Position numbers and translations under genes: made by a program | Assembly: GCF_905147365.1 (NCBI RefSeq) | Contig: NC_056409.1 | Location: 18,109,001-18,173,000 of the forward strand | DNA length: 64,000 nt | Origin: Aricia agestis | Taxonomy: Eukaryota; Arthropoda; Insecta; Lepidoptera; Lycaenidae | Direction of reading: 5' to 3' | Shown: positions 31,501 to 42,500 of the stretch, in pieces | Layout: the number at the start of each line of letters is the position of its first letter | Position numbering within the stretch: position 1 is the stretch's first letter | Notes under the pieces: model-generated | What the model saw: only the letters and a program-made list of their open reading frames with translations | Databases searched by the model: none | What the model was told of the DNA's origin: nothing

Positions 31501-34407
31501 CTGTGAACCGCATTATGATTTTGATACAAAAATGGAAAAATTATTAAAAATTTTAGGGGTCCCCATGATATAACCCAGGGGTCACCAATTAGTTTCGCTC
31601 GGGGTCCATTTTAAGAAATAAAATGACCACACATTACAAAAAAATATTATGTAAAGTTTACAAATCAATGAAAAAAAGTGTCAATTTTTGTAGCTAATTA
31701 TCTCTCCGATGTTAGGAGTGAAATTGGTGTAAGCTATTGGAATTTAATCCTGGAGATGTTCATCGAGACCGCAATTTATTTTAAACGAAGCTATCTTTGA
31801 AAATGCTTGGTCCGCACACAATAGGTCGGCGGTCCGGATGCGGACCGCGGTCCGCCATTTGGTGACCCCTGATATAACCTATGCGTGTGGGGTATCTATG
31901 GGGTTTCTAACATGATTTTTTTCTAACCTGAATAGTTTGCGAGAGAGACTGTTTTAAAGTGGTAAAATGTGTGCCCCCCCTAAATTCTATAGTAGAAGCA
32001 TGATAAGTCTACAAAAATATATAATATACATTACTATAAAAACTACCAACGAAAATTAGTTTGAACGAGATCTAGCAAGTAGTTTTTTATATGTCATAAG
32101 TGTTAAACCTTAATTTAACTTTAATTAAATCAACTGAAATATAAAAATAAATCAAAAACCTTTTAATGTCATAAAAATAAACCTTTTTGCTGCTGCGGAA
32201 CCCTTCATGGACGAGTCCAACTCGCACTTGGCCGATTTTTTTATTTTAACACATCTGTAAATAGCTATAATGGAAATTTGTAAATTTTTCTTCAATCTGT
32301 GTGCTGTAATGTTTCAGGTAGATGTTATTTTAGTGCTGGATAATGAAAGACTATACAATGAACTCAAACGAGACATGCCTAAGTTTGTCAAAGTTGTGTA
32401 TTTACCAAAGAGTGGAGGGGTAAGTAAACAATGGTAGATTGAATATTGTTAAAAATATGTGTATTTTATTTCCTATTAACAACTGTATTTTTAGGTTGTT
32501 GAGAGGTCGTCAACGCAGCGAGCCGAGGCGCGTGACTCGAGAATAAGGGAATACTTTTACGGCAAAAGAACACCCTACTATCCACATTCATTTGATGTTA
32601 AATTCAGTGACCTGAAAATCTATAAGGTAGGATATATTCCAGACAAAATAAATCAATTTATAATTTAATCGTTAAATAAAATATATTTAGTAGTTTCGCA
32701 TGTCCTTATCGAGGAGTCAAAGTATCTCCATACCAAATTCCAAACTGATGCAGCACATCAAAGCTTGAAGATGGATAAGGCAGACATTTCGCATTTATAA
32801 TATTAACATGGATTATTTAGATAGAGACATTCGGGTAGGCCTCAGCCACACTCACAAAACTGATATGGAGTAGCATAGATTACTTGGATAATGGTGTGCA
32901 ACACGTCATGCAAGTCTGACGATCAATTAACATGCAGGTGGGCGCCCCGTCCCTGCCGGACTCGTGTTTGCCGCTGGGCATGCGTGCGGCGGACGCGCTC
33001 ACGCGGCTGGTGGCGGTGCCGCCGTCCGCCGCGCTCGCGCACCGCCTGCTCGCCGTGTCCTTCGCCCCCGCACCAGACGACCACGTCCTGCACTGTAATC
33101 TCGCCGGATTTGTTTGCGTGTAAGTGTACCCCTAAATTACAATTTACAGCACACACTCACATTAAAAACTGCTTTAACAATTATTTTATAGGCAACATTT
33201 TAAATGTCTTACTGCATGCCGCACTCAGAGTGGAACATTAATTACAGTACTCCAAAATTAATAATGCGCATCATTTCCGTGATTACATCAATCTTCGCAA
33301 ATTGTCGTAATCACGGAAACACCCGAATCTATGAAACGTAAAAGCCCCAAATAACGCTTTTGCATTTTGCATCTTGTTCGAAAGAAATAGAGGTAAATAT
33401 CAGAATTGTCTCTATTTTCGGCGCATGCGCCACAAGACCTTTTATTGCGCATGTCCAAATCATGTAATGCCATGGCAACGCCACCAACAAGTTGCTTAAA
33501 CAGTTGGCGTAACCCATAAAGTTAATATACCTAGCGAAGTAGAGCAACAATCTCGAGCTTTCAAACGAAACCGAAATTGGTTTTATCTGTGTGTAAAAAT
33601 ATGTGTACATATACACTTACACAAGCATGATTGAACATGATTTCTATGAGATTAAATTGTCAACGTGCGGCACGTGCCGACTGGACGTCAAAAAAAGAGT
33701 GCTGCTGTCATGTATCACACTTCTCTTTTTACCATGCAGTGTTACTGATAGTGACATCTCTCTTATTCAGGCCTTTGTTTCTCTATTCCCCTAGGTATAT
33801 GACGAATAAGGTGAAAATGACACATTGCAGCCAACATGTCGTATTAAACTTGTACATTGCAATTTCGTCGCCTTATAACAAGAACGAACGAATTGAATAT
33901 TATTCACTCGTTGTTCACTTAACGTTGTATTTACTAATCCGCTGTTAAATTTTTACTGTGGGACATAAGTATTTTAACAGTCTGTTTAATTTTCCAAGGT
34001 CCGTTAAGTAATGCCTTGTTAGGATTTAACAAACAGAGGTTGGTGAAATTGGGTCTAAGGCCGGTATAAATAGTCAGTACTCAAGATGCATCTCGGTCTC
34101 AAGACACGGTTCAGGCTCTGTGATTGGTTGGCTGTCAAAATTTGGACCAATCGAAGAGCCGAATCGTGTCTTGAGACCGGGTCGCATCTTAAGTACTGAC
34201 TATTTATACCAGCCTAAAACACTGATCTTACTTCCTTGCATCAAATACAACAAGAGTTCCCTGACATTGGGACTAAAGTAACCTTTTGTTTTCAGCACGT
34301 CAGTGGACACGGAGCGACAGACGCTGACGGTGCTGTCGCCGCAGCCGCGACCGCTGCCGGCGACAGTGCTGCTGCTGTCCGACCTCCAGTATATGGACAA
34401 CCACTAG
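24934..34407 (+). CDS. CLP1: Polyribonucleotide 5'-hydroxyl-kinase Clp1
   Basis: CLP1 (fly cbc) phosphorylates RNA 5'-OH ends and acts in cleavage factor II of pre-mRNA 3' processing and with the tRNA splicing endonuclease, in the nucleus. Exons: 24934-25026, 25099-25260, 29813-30032, 30870-31040, 31225-31313, 32318-32419, 32495-32626, 32938-33119, 34296-34407. All introns are GT-AG with matching phases, giving about 420 aa, close to the usual ~425. Order: N-terminal beta domain (FTWHGCTVELRGRTEVSYV), P-loop GPGDVGKST near residue 120 followed by LDVGQG, central kinase domain (CGWIKGAGY, LPKSGGVVERS, REYFYGKRTPYYPH), then the C-terminal domain (VGAPSLPDSCLPLGM, SPQPRPLPATVLL). The start fits because the preceding DNA is intergenic and the first residues align with the family. 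Most of the gene length is intron 2 (4.5 kb), full of repeats. Confidence 0.97.
25639..26949. repeat. Tandem duplication of a 654-bp unit
   Basis: Positions 25639-26292 and 26296-26949 repeat each other at an offset of 657 bp. Reading the two copies side by side I saw no difference. Each unit has a region of about 170 bp that can fold: 'catagcccaaaaggcaatag' faces 'ctattgggcttatg', 'agccatcga' faces 'tcgatggct', and 'caatagcgcac' faces 'gtgtgctattg' with a G-T wobble. The rest is AT-rich with no coding frame. It lies in CLP1 intron 2. Confidence 0.95.
26955..27845 (+). repeat. Interspersed repeat with 'actcgcacttggc' and 'agggttccgta' blocks
   Basis: The block 'ctgctgcggaacccttcata' ... 'actcgcacttggctgg' (27150-27203) is followed by 'agggttccgtacgcaaaggg' and later 'taacggaaccctatttataa' (about 27828-27845), which mirrors it. 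The same pair of blocks recurs at 31393-32240, in inverse order, around another insertion. The family looks like a non-autonomous or truncated dispersed element; its class is unknown. A SINE-like repeat (27366-27632) is nested in it. Confidence 0.6.
27366..27632 (+). mobile_element. SINE-like repeat, 'ggagagccatcttcggcacg' family, copy 1
   Basis: The unit begins 'gtgggagagccatcttcggc', contains 'acagaaaaccggcgtgaaac' and 'aaggccggcaacgcaccagc', and ends 'gcccccttatttcataaaaa'. A nearly full inverse copy lies at 60993-61290 and a 3' part at 61752-61840. Size (about 270 bp), an A-rich 3' end and dispersal suggest a SINE, but no clear box A/B promoter was identified. Confidence 0.7.
28355..28590 (+). 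repeat. GACA-microsatellite-bearing interspersed repeat
   Basis: The layout is 'tagcctatgtcctttctcag', 'cattacaatcggttcggaag', 'gcgtgaaagcgagactgaca', a (GACA)n tract at about 28465-28510, a partial repeat of that block, and the tail 'cgcatttataatattagta'. The same order appears at 29470-29612, there with a shorter microsatellite. Confidence 0.75.
28636..28716. repeat. Short perfect hairpin MITE
   Basis: The arm 'gggccgcgctacaccggaat' is mirrored exactly by 'attccggtgtagcgcggccc', with a loop of about 35 bp. It lies inside the right arm of the 27873-28837 element, so it inserted later. Confidence 0.85.
29318..29612. repeat. Partial tRNA-SINE plus GACA-bearing repeat
   Basis: From 29318 to about 29410 is a minus-oriented piece of the tRNA-derived SINE (box B inverse 'ggactcgaacc'; body 'aatacacatccaagaccca'). 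From about 29470 to 29612 is a second copy of the GACA repeat, ending 'cgcatttataatattagta'. Both lie in CLP1 intron 2, about 200 bp before exon 3. Confidence 0.65.
31385..32245 (+). repeat. Second 'agggttccgta'/'actcgcacttggc' repeat, interrupted by a hAT element
   Basis: It starts 'ttagggttccgtagccaaat', carries 'gtctgtctgtccgtctgt', and ends 'actcgcacttggccgatttt'. It is the same family as 26955-27845. It is split by the 296-bp hAT-like insertion at 31576-31871. It lies in CLP1 intron 5. Confidence 0.65.
31576..31871. mobile_element. hAT-like non-autonomous element with 8-bp target duplication
   Basis: The ends 'caggggtcacc' and 'ggtgacccctg' are exact inverses. The flanking 8-bp direct repeats 'atataacc' (31568-31575 and 31872-31879) are identical. 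No coding region is present. Confidence 0.9.
33514..33800. repeat. MITE, 'cataaagttaatatacc' family, copy 1
   Basis: It begins 'cccataaagttaatatacct' and contains 'acacttacacaagcatg' and 'tgttactgatagtgacatct'. A nearly full copy, inverted inside, lies at 37463-37765, where the far end reads 'tataactttatgg' and so shows the terminal inverted repeat. A shorter copy lies at 55151-55292. Confidence 0.75.
34058..34215. repeat. Hairpin MITE, 'ggtataaatagtcagtac' arms
   Basis: The arm 'ggtataaatagtcagtac' is mirrored by 'gtactgactatttatacc', and 'ggtctcaagacacggttc' by 'gaatcgtgtcttgagacc'. It lies in CLP1 intron 8, about 80 bp upstream of the last exon. Confidence 0.85.
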
Positions 34408-34522
34408 TCCTGTCTACCGTCTAGGCGTCTGCCGCCCATTGAGCATGCTCGTGGTGTGTTGAACCTTACACTAACGGCCGTATCATTAGTCCTCGAGATT
34501 GTCGTTGATATGTCGTTTGTTC

Positions 34523-34528
34523 AATAAA
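34523..34528 (+). terminator. Candidate polyadenylation signal of CLP1
   Basis: An AATAAA hexamer 116 bp beyond the CLP1 stop codon. It is the first one downstream, but its use is inferred. Confidence 0.5.
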
Positions 34529-35702
34529 AGGTCATTTTCGAGGATTAAGGTTGAGTCAAGTGGAAACAATCTCAAGAAAACGACTAATGATAGGGGCGTA
34601 ACTCTCTTACTAATTAAATTATTAACGAAAGACGAACGGCAACGTCGACAAGTATCGTTCGTCTGTGTAACTATAAAGTATGAACACTAAGCGGATACGC
34701 TATGCAATGTTTTGTCCTTCTTTGATACATTGAAAAATTTACTTGAAACATGGTACACACATTGTATAAGCTCATTCACTCTGTATCTTTTTTATCAGTA
34801 AGGAGGTTAGAACCTGGGTTTTACTAGATAAACTGCTAGATTTTAGTAAAGTAAATGGCTGTCACCGAAAAAAGTTATTTCGAATCTATAATAGGTATGT
34901 AATAAGTACAAAAGCCATTAAATTGTTTGAAGATTGCCATTTGCCACTGGTTTTCTATCGGTTGCTCTTTTGCAATTGCGCATCAAAAAAAAAAGCAATT
35001 GCAAGTTGCAGAGAGATATCACAAATTAATAGAAAACCAAAATGCGCGAGGCTACTTAAAAATAAAATTAAAAATCTTTTAAGAAAATATTGCCTAGGAC
35101 TTTTAGAGTGTAATTTTAAGCATACCGCTATGAAAATATATGGAATACATTTTTTACCATCATGTTGTATATTTTTATGACTGAATGAAGTGATAGTGAT
35201 TTAATTGTAATATGATATTAATGTTTTTAAATAAACGAAGTTTTAAATAGAAAATTGTTTAATTTCAAATACTACAATATACAATTTTAAAGGACATGTT
35301 TTTAACATATTCCTTCTACAACATTTGACAATTTTGTCTCTCGAATTATATGGTAATAGCCTACCAATAATAAAAACTATAATAACAGATTGATTATTTT
35401 ATACTATATAACACGACATTTTATTTACATTTAAATAAGTATGTATCTACATTTTTATATAGAGAAATAATATTATGCACATGAACATGCAATTCGTAGA
35501 TTAATAATTTTAATCTACGAATTGCATGTTCTTCTATTTAATCGTGTATATAGTCTAGTCACAACTTCTCACAATACTTCCTTATTGAAAAAAAACCATG
35601 AGTTTCAGTTCATTGAAAAGGCTCTGAAACTACAGGACCGCGAGGAAGCTGATAGGATACTTGGGTAAATGTACGATTATCGTGGTATACTGTTTTTACA
35701 TA

Positions 35703-35858
35703 GGTAGGGCCGCCTAAAGCTTCGGCCAAACCTGCGCGACTAAAGCGACTGCGAAGTGGGAGCGTCTACCGCGCGGCGGCGGCGTCTCGCAGGTTTTCAA
35801 AGCGCCATAAGATTGAAGACGCAGTCGCTTTGGTCGCGCAGGTTTGGCCGAAGCATAA
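35703..35858. repeat. GC-rich hairpin MITE next to the AARS2 stop codon
   Basis: The arm 'cttcggccaaacctgcgcga' is mirrored by 'tcgcgcaggtttggccgaag', and 'aaagcgactgcg' by 'cgcagtcgcttt'. It ends about 30 bp downstream of the AARS2 stop codon and would be transcribed in the 3' untranslated region. Confidence 0.8.
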
Positions 35859-35888
35859 CTGCTAGTTATTATAGTATTTTCACACGAA

Positions 35889-36509
35889 CTAGTTTTGTCT
35901 GGTGTCGCGCGTGTTGTCGTCGGCGGCGCAGAGGTGCGACTGAGCAAACTTGATAGCGACACGCATCGCGTCCTGCACCAGCTGCTCGCACGTGATCAGA
36001 CTCACCTGCAAAACGTTATGCAATCACGTGAATAAGCAATATATATATCTAAGCCGGCCCCTAGACGATCAATGTATTGTCAATATTACGCTTAAATGTT
36101 ATTGAACAGTTTATTTGACAATTAGATTGAAGGCGCGCGATGTTCAATATCAGACAGCTCTAGACAATCAATAATGTTACGTGAAATTGCTCGTCTAGGG
36201 ACCCACTTATGTTGCCCATAACGAAATTTGTATACCATGCGTTAACTGTTGCACAGTTAAAATATGTTAATGCACGATAAAATAATTACCTTTATCCTGA
36301 GATATTTTATGCCCTTTCTCCAGGAGTCAAAGCATTTCCTTTTCAAATCTCATCACCGGTTTAACAGCTTAAGTGTGCAGAGGAAATAGACAAGCACACT
36401 CGCATTTATAATATATTAATGTATAGTCCGTCAAGAAAGTGAAGAAATTAAAAAACCCCCGACCAAAAAAGAGGGGTGTTATAAGTTTGACGTGTCTGTC
36501 TGTCGGTCA

Positions 36510-36551
<42 letters not shown>

Positions 36552-39500
36552 GGCATCGTAGCATCCAAACGGGTGGACCGATTTTGATCTAGTTTTTTTT
36601 GTTTGAAAGCTGACTTCATTGAGAGTGTTCTTAGCTATAGTTCATCATCATCAGCCTGCTCCGTGCTGAAAAATCGCGGTTCATCAGGTTCGTGAAGGGC
36701 CGATTAGCAACTTGCAGTCGTTTGGTGGGCTTTATTGCATTCTAGTTCGTGACATTTATGAATATTTACACATTGATGGAAAGTTGACCTGGTGCTGCAG
36801 CATCACCTGGTAATCAATAGGATACCCAACTCCTCACCAAATTAGAGCAACGGTTTCGTGTTTGGCCTCATTTGAATTGCTACGACTAGTAAGACGTAGA
36901 TAACCAATAAATTTTTGCATGCTGCTGCTGCAGCATCACCTGGATTCTATAGGAGTCGAGCTCCATATGAACCCAAAGTGGAGGTTTCATGTTTGGACTC
37001 ATATTGACGGCCTCATCCAAAAGGACATTCGTAGATGGTATTCATTGGGATATAATATGATCCTGTTGTTAGGAATTATTCTGCACTATAACCATCACAA
37101 GTTTAAAAAGCATGAAATAAAATTAAATTAAGAAATTTAAAAAAACCCCCACCAAACAACTTCAAAAAGTAATGAAATAATATATTTTACTGACTTTAAG
37201 TTTAAATAATTCCTAAGTGTAAAGTGATATTTTAGTCCATAATTGTTGTCAAGGTGTGTCGGGGGACCGCTAATGTAGATATTTGATTCCACATAACATT
37301 TTACTTTAAGGGTCAGTTCACAGCAAACCGAATCGAGACAATCAGTGACATGGCGATAAAAAATACAAAATACACTGTTGGCGGTCCCCCGACACACCGT
37401 GACAACAATTATGAACATTTCACAGATATTTGCGATGCGAAATCGCAGTTACGTGATCGAGCCCATAAAGTTAATATATCTACCTAGCGGAATAGAGAAA
37501 CAAAGGCCTGAGCAAGCGAGATGTCACTATCAGTAACACTGCACGGTAAAAAGAGACGTGTGATACATGACAGTTGGAACTAATTTTTTTCATCTGTTTG
37601 ACGTACAGTCGGCACTTATCGGCACGTTGACAATTTAATCTCTTAGAAAGATGCTTGTGTAAGTGTATACGTAAACAAATAGTTACACACAGATGTAAAT
37701 AAATTTCGGTTTCGTTTGACAGTTTGAGACTGTTGCTTTATTCCGCTAGGTATAATAACTTTATGGTTCGAGCCCTAAGGCCTTAGTCTCGAATTTAGCG
37801 GGCGGGAGCGGTGGCGGTGGCGCGGGAAGCCACCGTGTACGCCACGCGCCGCTGCCCGCTAATTTCGAGGCTGAGGCCTAAGTCAGTACCTTAGTGGCGG
37901 TCATCTCGGCGAATGTGTGCGGGGCGGCGGCGCGCTCGACGCCGGCGCCGAACACCGGCACGACGCAGCCCAGCCACGACGACGCCGTGAACTTCGACGT
38001 TACCAGCTCCTGTGAAACATAATTATATAGACCAATGTTTCCCAACCTGCTGTCCGCGGACCCCTGGACGAATCATCACGAGTCAAGACATCTCTGGACC
38101 ATACGTAATCCGATTATTTTGCTGTTTATTTTATTAAGGAGGTCCGTAAAAACTATGCTATATATCTACTTCGACTAGGAAGCTAGGTGTCCGTGGATGA
38201 AAAAGTTTGGGAAACACTGATATAGACTATAGTTTTGTTCTAGTGATAAACCACTCATCGTTTCATTCTAATAATATTATGTTCGTACCAGTCATTTCTA
38301 GTAATACTAAGAAAAAAAAGCTTTAACACTAAAAACTGAAAATGTCTATTTAAATTTTCTCTACTTTTTAAAATACAAGACATACGAAATATTATTACTG
38401 TTCGAAATACATTATGTATTGTTAGTGTTAGCCGTTAGGCCAATTACAATTGTGATAATCAGGGTCTAGAATTGGACAGAACCTGTGGAACATGCGCAGT
38501 CGCGACAATAACGCCCCCGGCGCAGGCGAGCAGCAGGGCGGGGCAGGGGGGCGGGACCGTGAGCAGCCGGCGCACGCCCCCCGCCGGCATGAGGTAAGCG
38601 CATCGCAGGAAGTGCACCGCGAAACGACGACCCGACGCCCCCGCCTCTGATATCGCTTCAGATATCTCCGCTTTCGCAATCGCTCTGGAAGGAGTTTCTA
38701 TGAGTCGTACCTTATGACGTAAATAAAATTTATAACTATCCGCTCTAACGTGTACGACGTAATAGAGCGGATACACTTACACTGAAGTCACCTTTAATAT
38801 CTAGGGTAAGACCGATCGCAGGCAAACGACAAATACAGGTATATGTCCCATACTAAAGGTAAAACCACACTAATGCGACAACGACGCGAGGCGACACTTC
38901 AATTAGTTCCATAGAACTAATTTTTTTTTGACGTGAAGCATCGCTGCCACATGCGGTTTTCCTCTTACGATTTCATATTAATAAAATGTGGGCGTAACGA
39001 GTCGCGTTGCGTCTTACCTTAAGGGTTAATTCAGACCGCAACGCGACGCGTAGATGCATGTCCAAATTTGTACCGAATTGACAGATCACAATAACGTGTG
39101 AGACGTCTTGCAAATCTGTCAAATCCATAATTAAGACTGGGTTGCACCAACTAACTTTGACTTTAACCTTAACTATAACCGGAAAAATTGACAGATGTCG
39201 CATGAGAATATGGGGTGTTTGGACGCCATATTTAACTTTAACTATAACCTCTGCCTCTGGTGCAACCCAACCTAAGAATGCATTTACGCGTCGCGTTGCG
39301 GTCTGAATTAACACAAACTTCTAATATTTGTGTGTTGGTGTAAGAACCAATGTATTATGCGACACGCGATCTCAAAGTTGGAACTCGTATTACATCATAA
39401 CACAAGACAAGCCCCGTATGTTACATAATATTTCATTTATATGGCGCCGCGGAATGTCAAGAGGCTCTGGATCAATTCTGACCGCAACGCTGACGCGTAC

Positions 39501-42500
39501 CAAACAGACACGACGCGATTTGACAGACTTCAATTGCGTGAGACGTCATGCAAATCTGTCAATTCAACAGAAATTTAGAAATGCATCTACGCGTCAGAAT
39601 TGACCCTTAAACTGTTTATTTTATTCCGTATCGTAATGAACACTTACTCTAAAGCCCCATCGGTGTTGTCACTGCTCTGCGCGCGCTTGACGCAGCGGTC
39701 TAACAGCTGTATACAGTCGGCGTACTCGCCGCACGGCTTGCCGCCGCCGCACAACTCCGCCAACTCGCGCCTGATGCTCCCCGCCTCCTCACGCACTTGT
39801 TCAAAGTCGGCCAACTCCGCCACTTGCGACAAATTCTGCGCCCGGCAAAACAACTCTCGCGCCTGTAAGTTTGTGACACTGTTCATGTTAGTAAGACTCC
39901 TAAAAAGGAGATTCATATTCATTTTTGAGATTAATCATAAATAATACATTATTATATTATACTAGCTGTCCCGGTGAACTTCGTGTCACTTTAAAACCTT
40001 CCCTGGACTTCTACGAATATTTTAAGACTAAAATCAGCCCAATCCGTTCAGCCGTTTTCGAGTTTTAGCGCGACTAACACATTTGGAAATCCATTTTTAT
40101 ATATATAGATATGTCGTAGGATGATTTGATAAATCGAACTATCGCGAAAATTCTAGGGATTTCGCGAAAACACGGATAATTAGATAATGCTGTTTGTATT
40201 TTTCAATTTTTTAAACGACTTCCAAAAAGGAGGAGGTTATATGTTCGGCTGTAGATATTTTTTTTTATATTTTTATTTGTGTATGTTCAACGATTACTCC
40301 GCCGTTTGTGAACCGATTTTCGAAATTTTTGTTTTTTTTGTATTAGGTTTCACTCCAATTTGTGATTCACTCGAATGTTCACAAAAGTGGTGACCTGATG
40401 ATGGGATCTATGAGTAATCGAGGGAATTCCTCGAAATTTATATGGAAACATATGGTGATTTTGGTTTTATAAGAAGCATCCTATGCATATGCTACCAAAA
40501 CGCAAGATTTTGCACCGAGGTATACTATGGTTCCGAAGATACTAACAGAACTCCGGATTCCTTATAAATACAAGTTTGGGGGCTTAGGCGCTGTTTTAAG
40601 AACTGAAAGCATATGCTACTATGAAAATTACATTTATCATCAACATCATCATTACCACGTCAGGGTCACCAATGTCACCAAAATTAAACATAACAAATTC
40701 AGCCGGTAGATGTCCGAATTCGTACACAAATTCACCTCCTATTGGGGGATATGTAGCAAAGTAGTTGTCAAATAAATAAATTACGAACAAATATTCGTGC
40801 TTGTGTTTCTTTTACGATATAATTCCCCACTTATAAGTCAATGTGTTTAAAAGAAACTATTTATAATTTCGTTAAATTAGAGTAGCTTATACAAATGTGT
40901 AGGTATTCTGTGGAGTTGCTGAATTAGACTATTAGAATTTTATCAGAACTTTTGTTCTATTAAGTAGTTTATATACGTTTTAGGATAATGAGTTATGACG
41001 TTTATTATAATATGGGAACTAATTTTTTGAGCGGTTATTTAAATATTTGAGATGTTATTATGATCAGTTTAAAAAAATATTGAGCAGTTATTTAATTTTA
41101 TGGCGGTTGATTAATTATTGCGACTGTAAAACATGGACAGTAATAAAAAAATAATTGGGCAGTCCAATAACTGAATGAGAGATAAAAATGATGGAATGAG
41201 CAGTTCGATAATGACTTAACAGAAGGCCTACTTAACCACGGATATCGTAGCGGGGGGACGGGGGGGCGCAGCCCCCCGCCAAAACAAAAACAAACACAAT
41301 CCAGCAAGTCCAAGAGTAGGTTAGGTTAGAACTTAGACCACAACACAGAGGGAGCCGAGCGAGCGTGCTGCAGCAGCAGCCGGCGACCGCCTTACTTTCG
41401 CTTTATAACGCGAGTATACGCTGTATAATGCGAGTTCGACTTGCACTTGGCCTATTTTATTATATTTTACCACCTCATTGTTTAAAAAACTGCTTAGAAT
41501 GAGATTTTTTAGTGACAAATTCCGATTCGTTACTGCCCACACGTAACCACTCATTTATTAATTTTTATCGCTCATTTAAATATTTTACTGTTCAATAATG
41601 TTTTCAATGATCCATTTCAGTATTTTTTATAACTCATTTTACTTTACTTTACTGCTTAGTTTTAACTGCTTAACTAGTTATTACACGTGCCATTTATAAT
41701 TTTTAACTTACCAAAACTGCAATTTACAACTGCCCCTTTAAATAAGTGCCTTATAATATTAATATTTAAAACAATAAATAAGTACATCTTCTTATCTTCA
41801 TAAATTATTTAAAATTCTCGTGTCCTTATTCTTCCGAAACGGTTTTACTGATTATACTCCCATTAATCCTTCGATCGTGGATTCTTGGAAAACTACTGTT
41901 ATTCTATTGTGTCTCGCTCACCGGTGAGCTTGTAATAAGATACGTAGAATAATATAGTGTATTAATTATTCTACGTATAGTACGCGATAGTTTACTAGGT
42001 AACTAAAAAGAGTGAAATTATTATTTTTAACAAAAAATTTAAACCGACTTCCAAGGTAAAAACAATAATAACATCCTTATAATATTATGAACTAAAAAGT
42101 GTTAAATAATTTTTCCTATCTAATAGTGCCTTTTTCTGTATTCGGCTAAAACTCAACTGTTTCTGTACTCAATCTTCATAATTTTGAAGTCGGTGCCAGT
42201 TACAAAAGTTTCAAATATTCTGGCAAACTGAAGATTCAGCTATCTGGTACCGACTTCAAAATGATGAAGATTGAGTACAGAAATACCTAGTTGAGTTTTA
42301 GCCGAATACGTAAAAAGGCACTATTAGATAGGAAAAAATATTTAATACTTTTTAGTTCATAATATTATAAGGATGTTATTATTGTTTTTACCTTGGAAGT
42401 CGGTTTAAATTTTTTGTTAAAAATAAAAATCTAAAAAAGTTAGGTTTTTTGCGAAAATGCGAGTTGCCTTAGTAACATTGCACATTCTTAACGCTGATTG

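Larger units (their letters stand above)
34408..35888. other. Tail-to-tail intergenic region of CLP1 and AARS2
   Basis: It holds the 3' untranslated regions of both genes. A candidate polyadenylation signal AATAAA for CLP1 is at 34523-34528; on the minus strand the inverse at about 35420-35425 could serve AARS2. A perfect palindrome lies at 35483-35531 and a hairpin MITE at 35703-35858. An 85-residue frame at 34923-35180 is not recognised and has the Lys/Cys-rich look of chance sequence. Confidence 0.6.

Noticed and set aside
34923..35180. 85-residue plus-strand frame between CLP1 and AARS2
   Set aside because: No recognisable motif, AT-rich codons and a poly-A-derived Lys run; it lies within the expected 3' untranslated DNA.
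38744..38776. Alternative upstream extension of AARS2 exon 12
   Set aside because: Using the 'cttcag' acceptor further upstream leads to a stop codon in the required frame; the 'acgttag' acceptor at 38744 keeps the frame, though its pyrimidine tract is weak.
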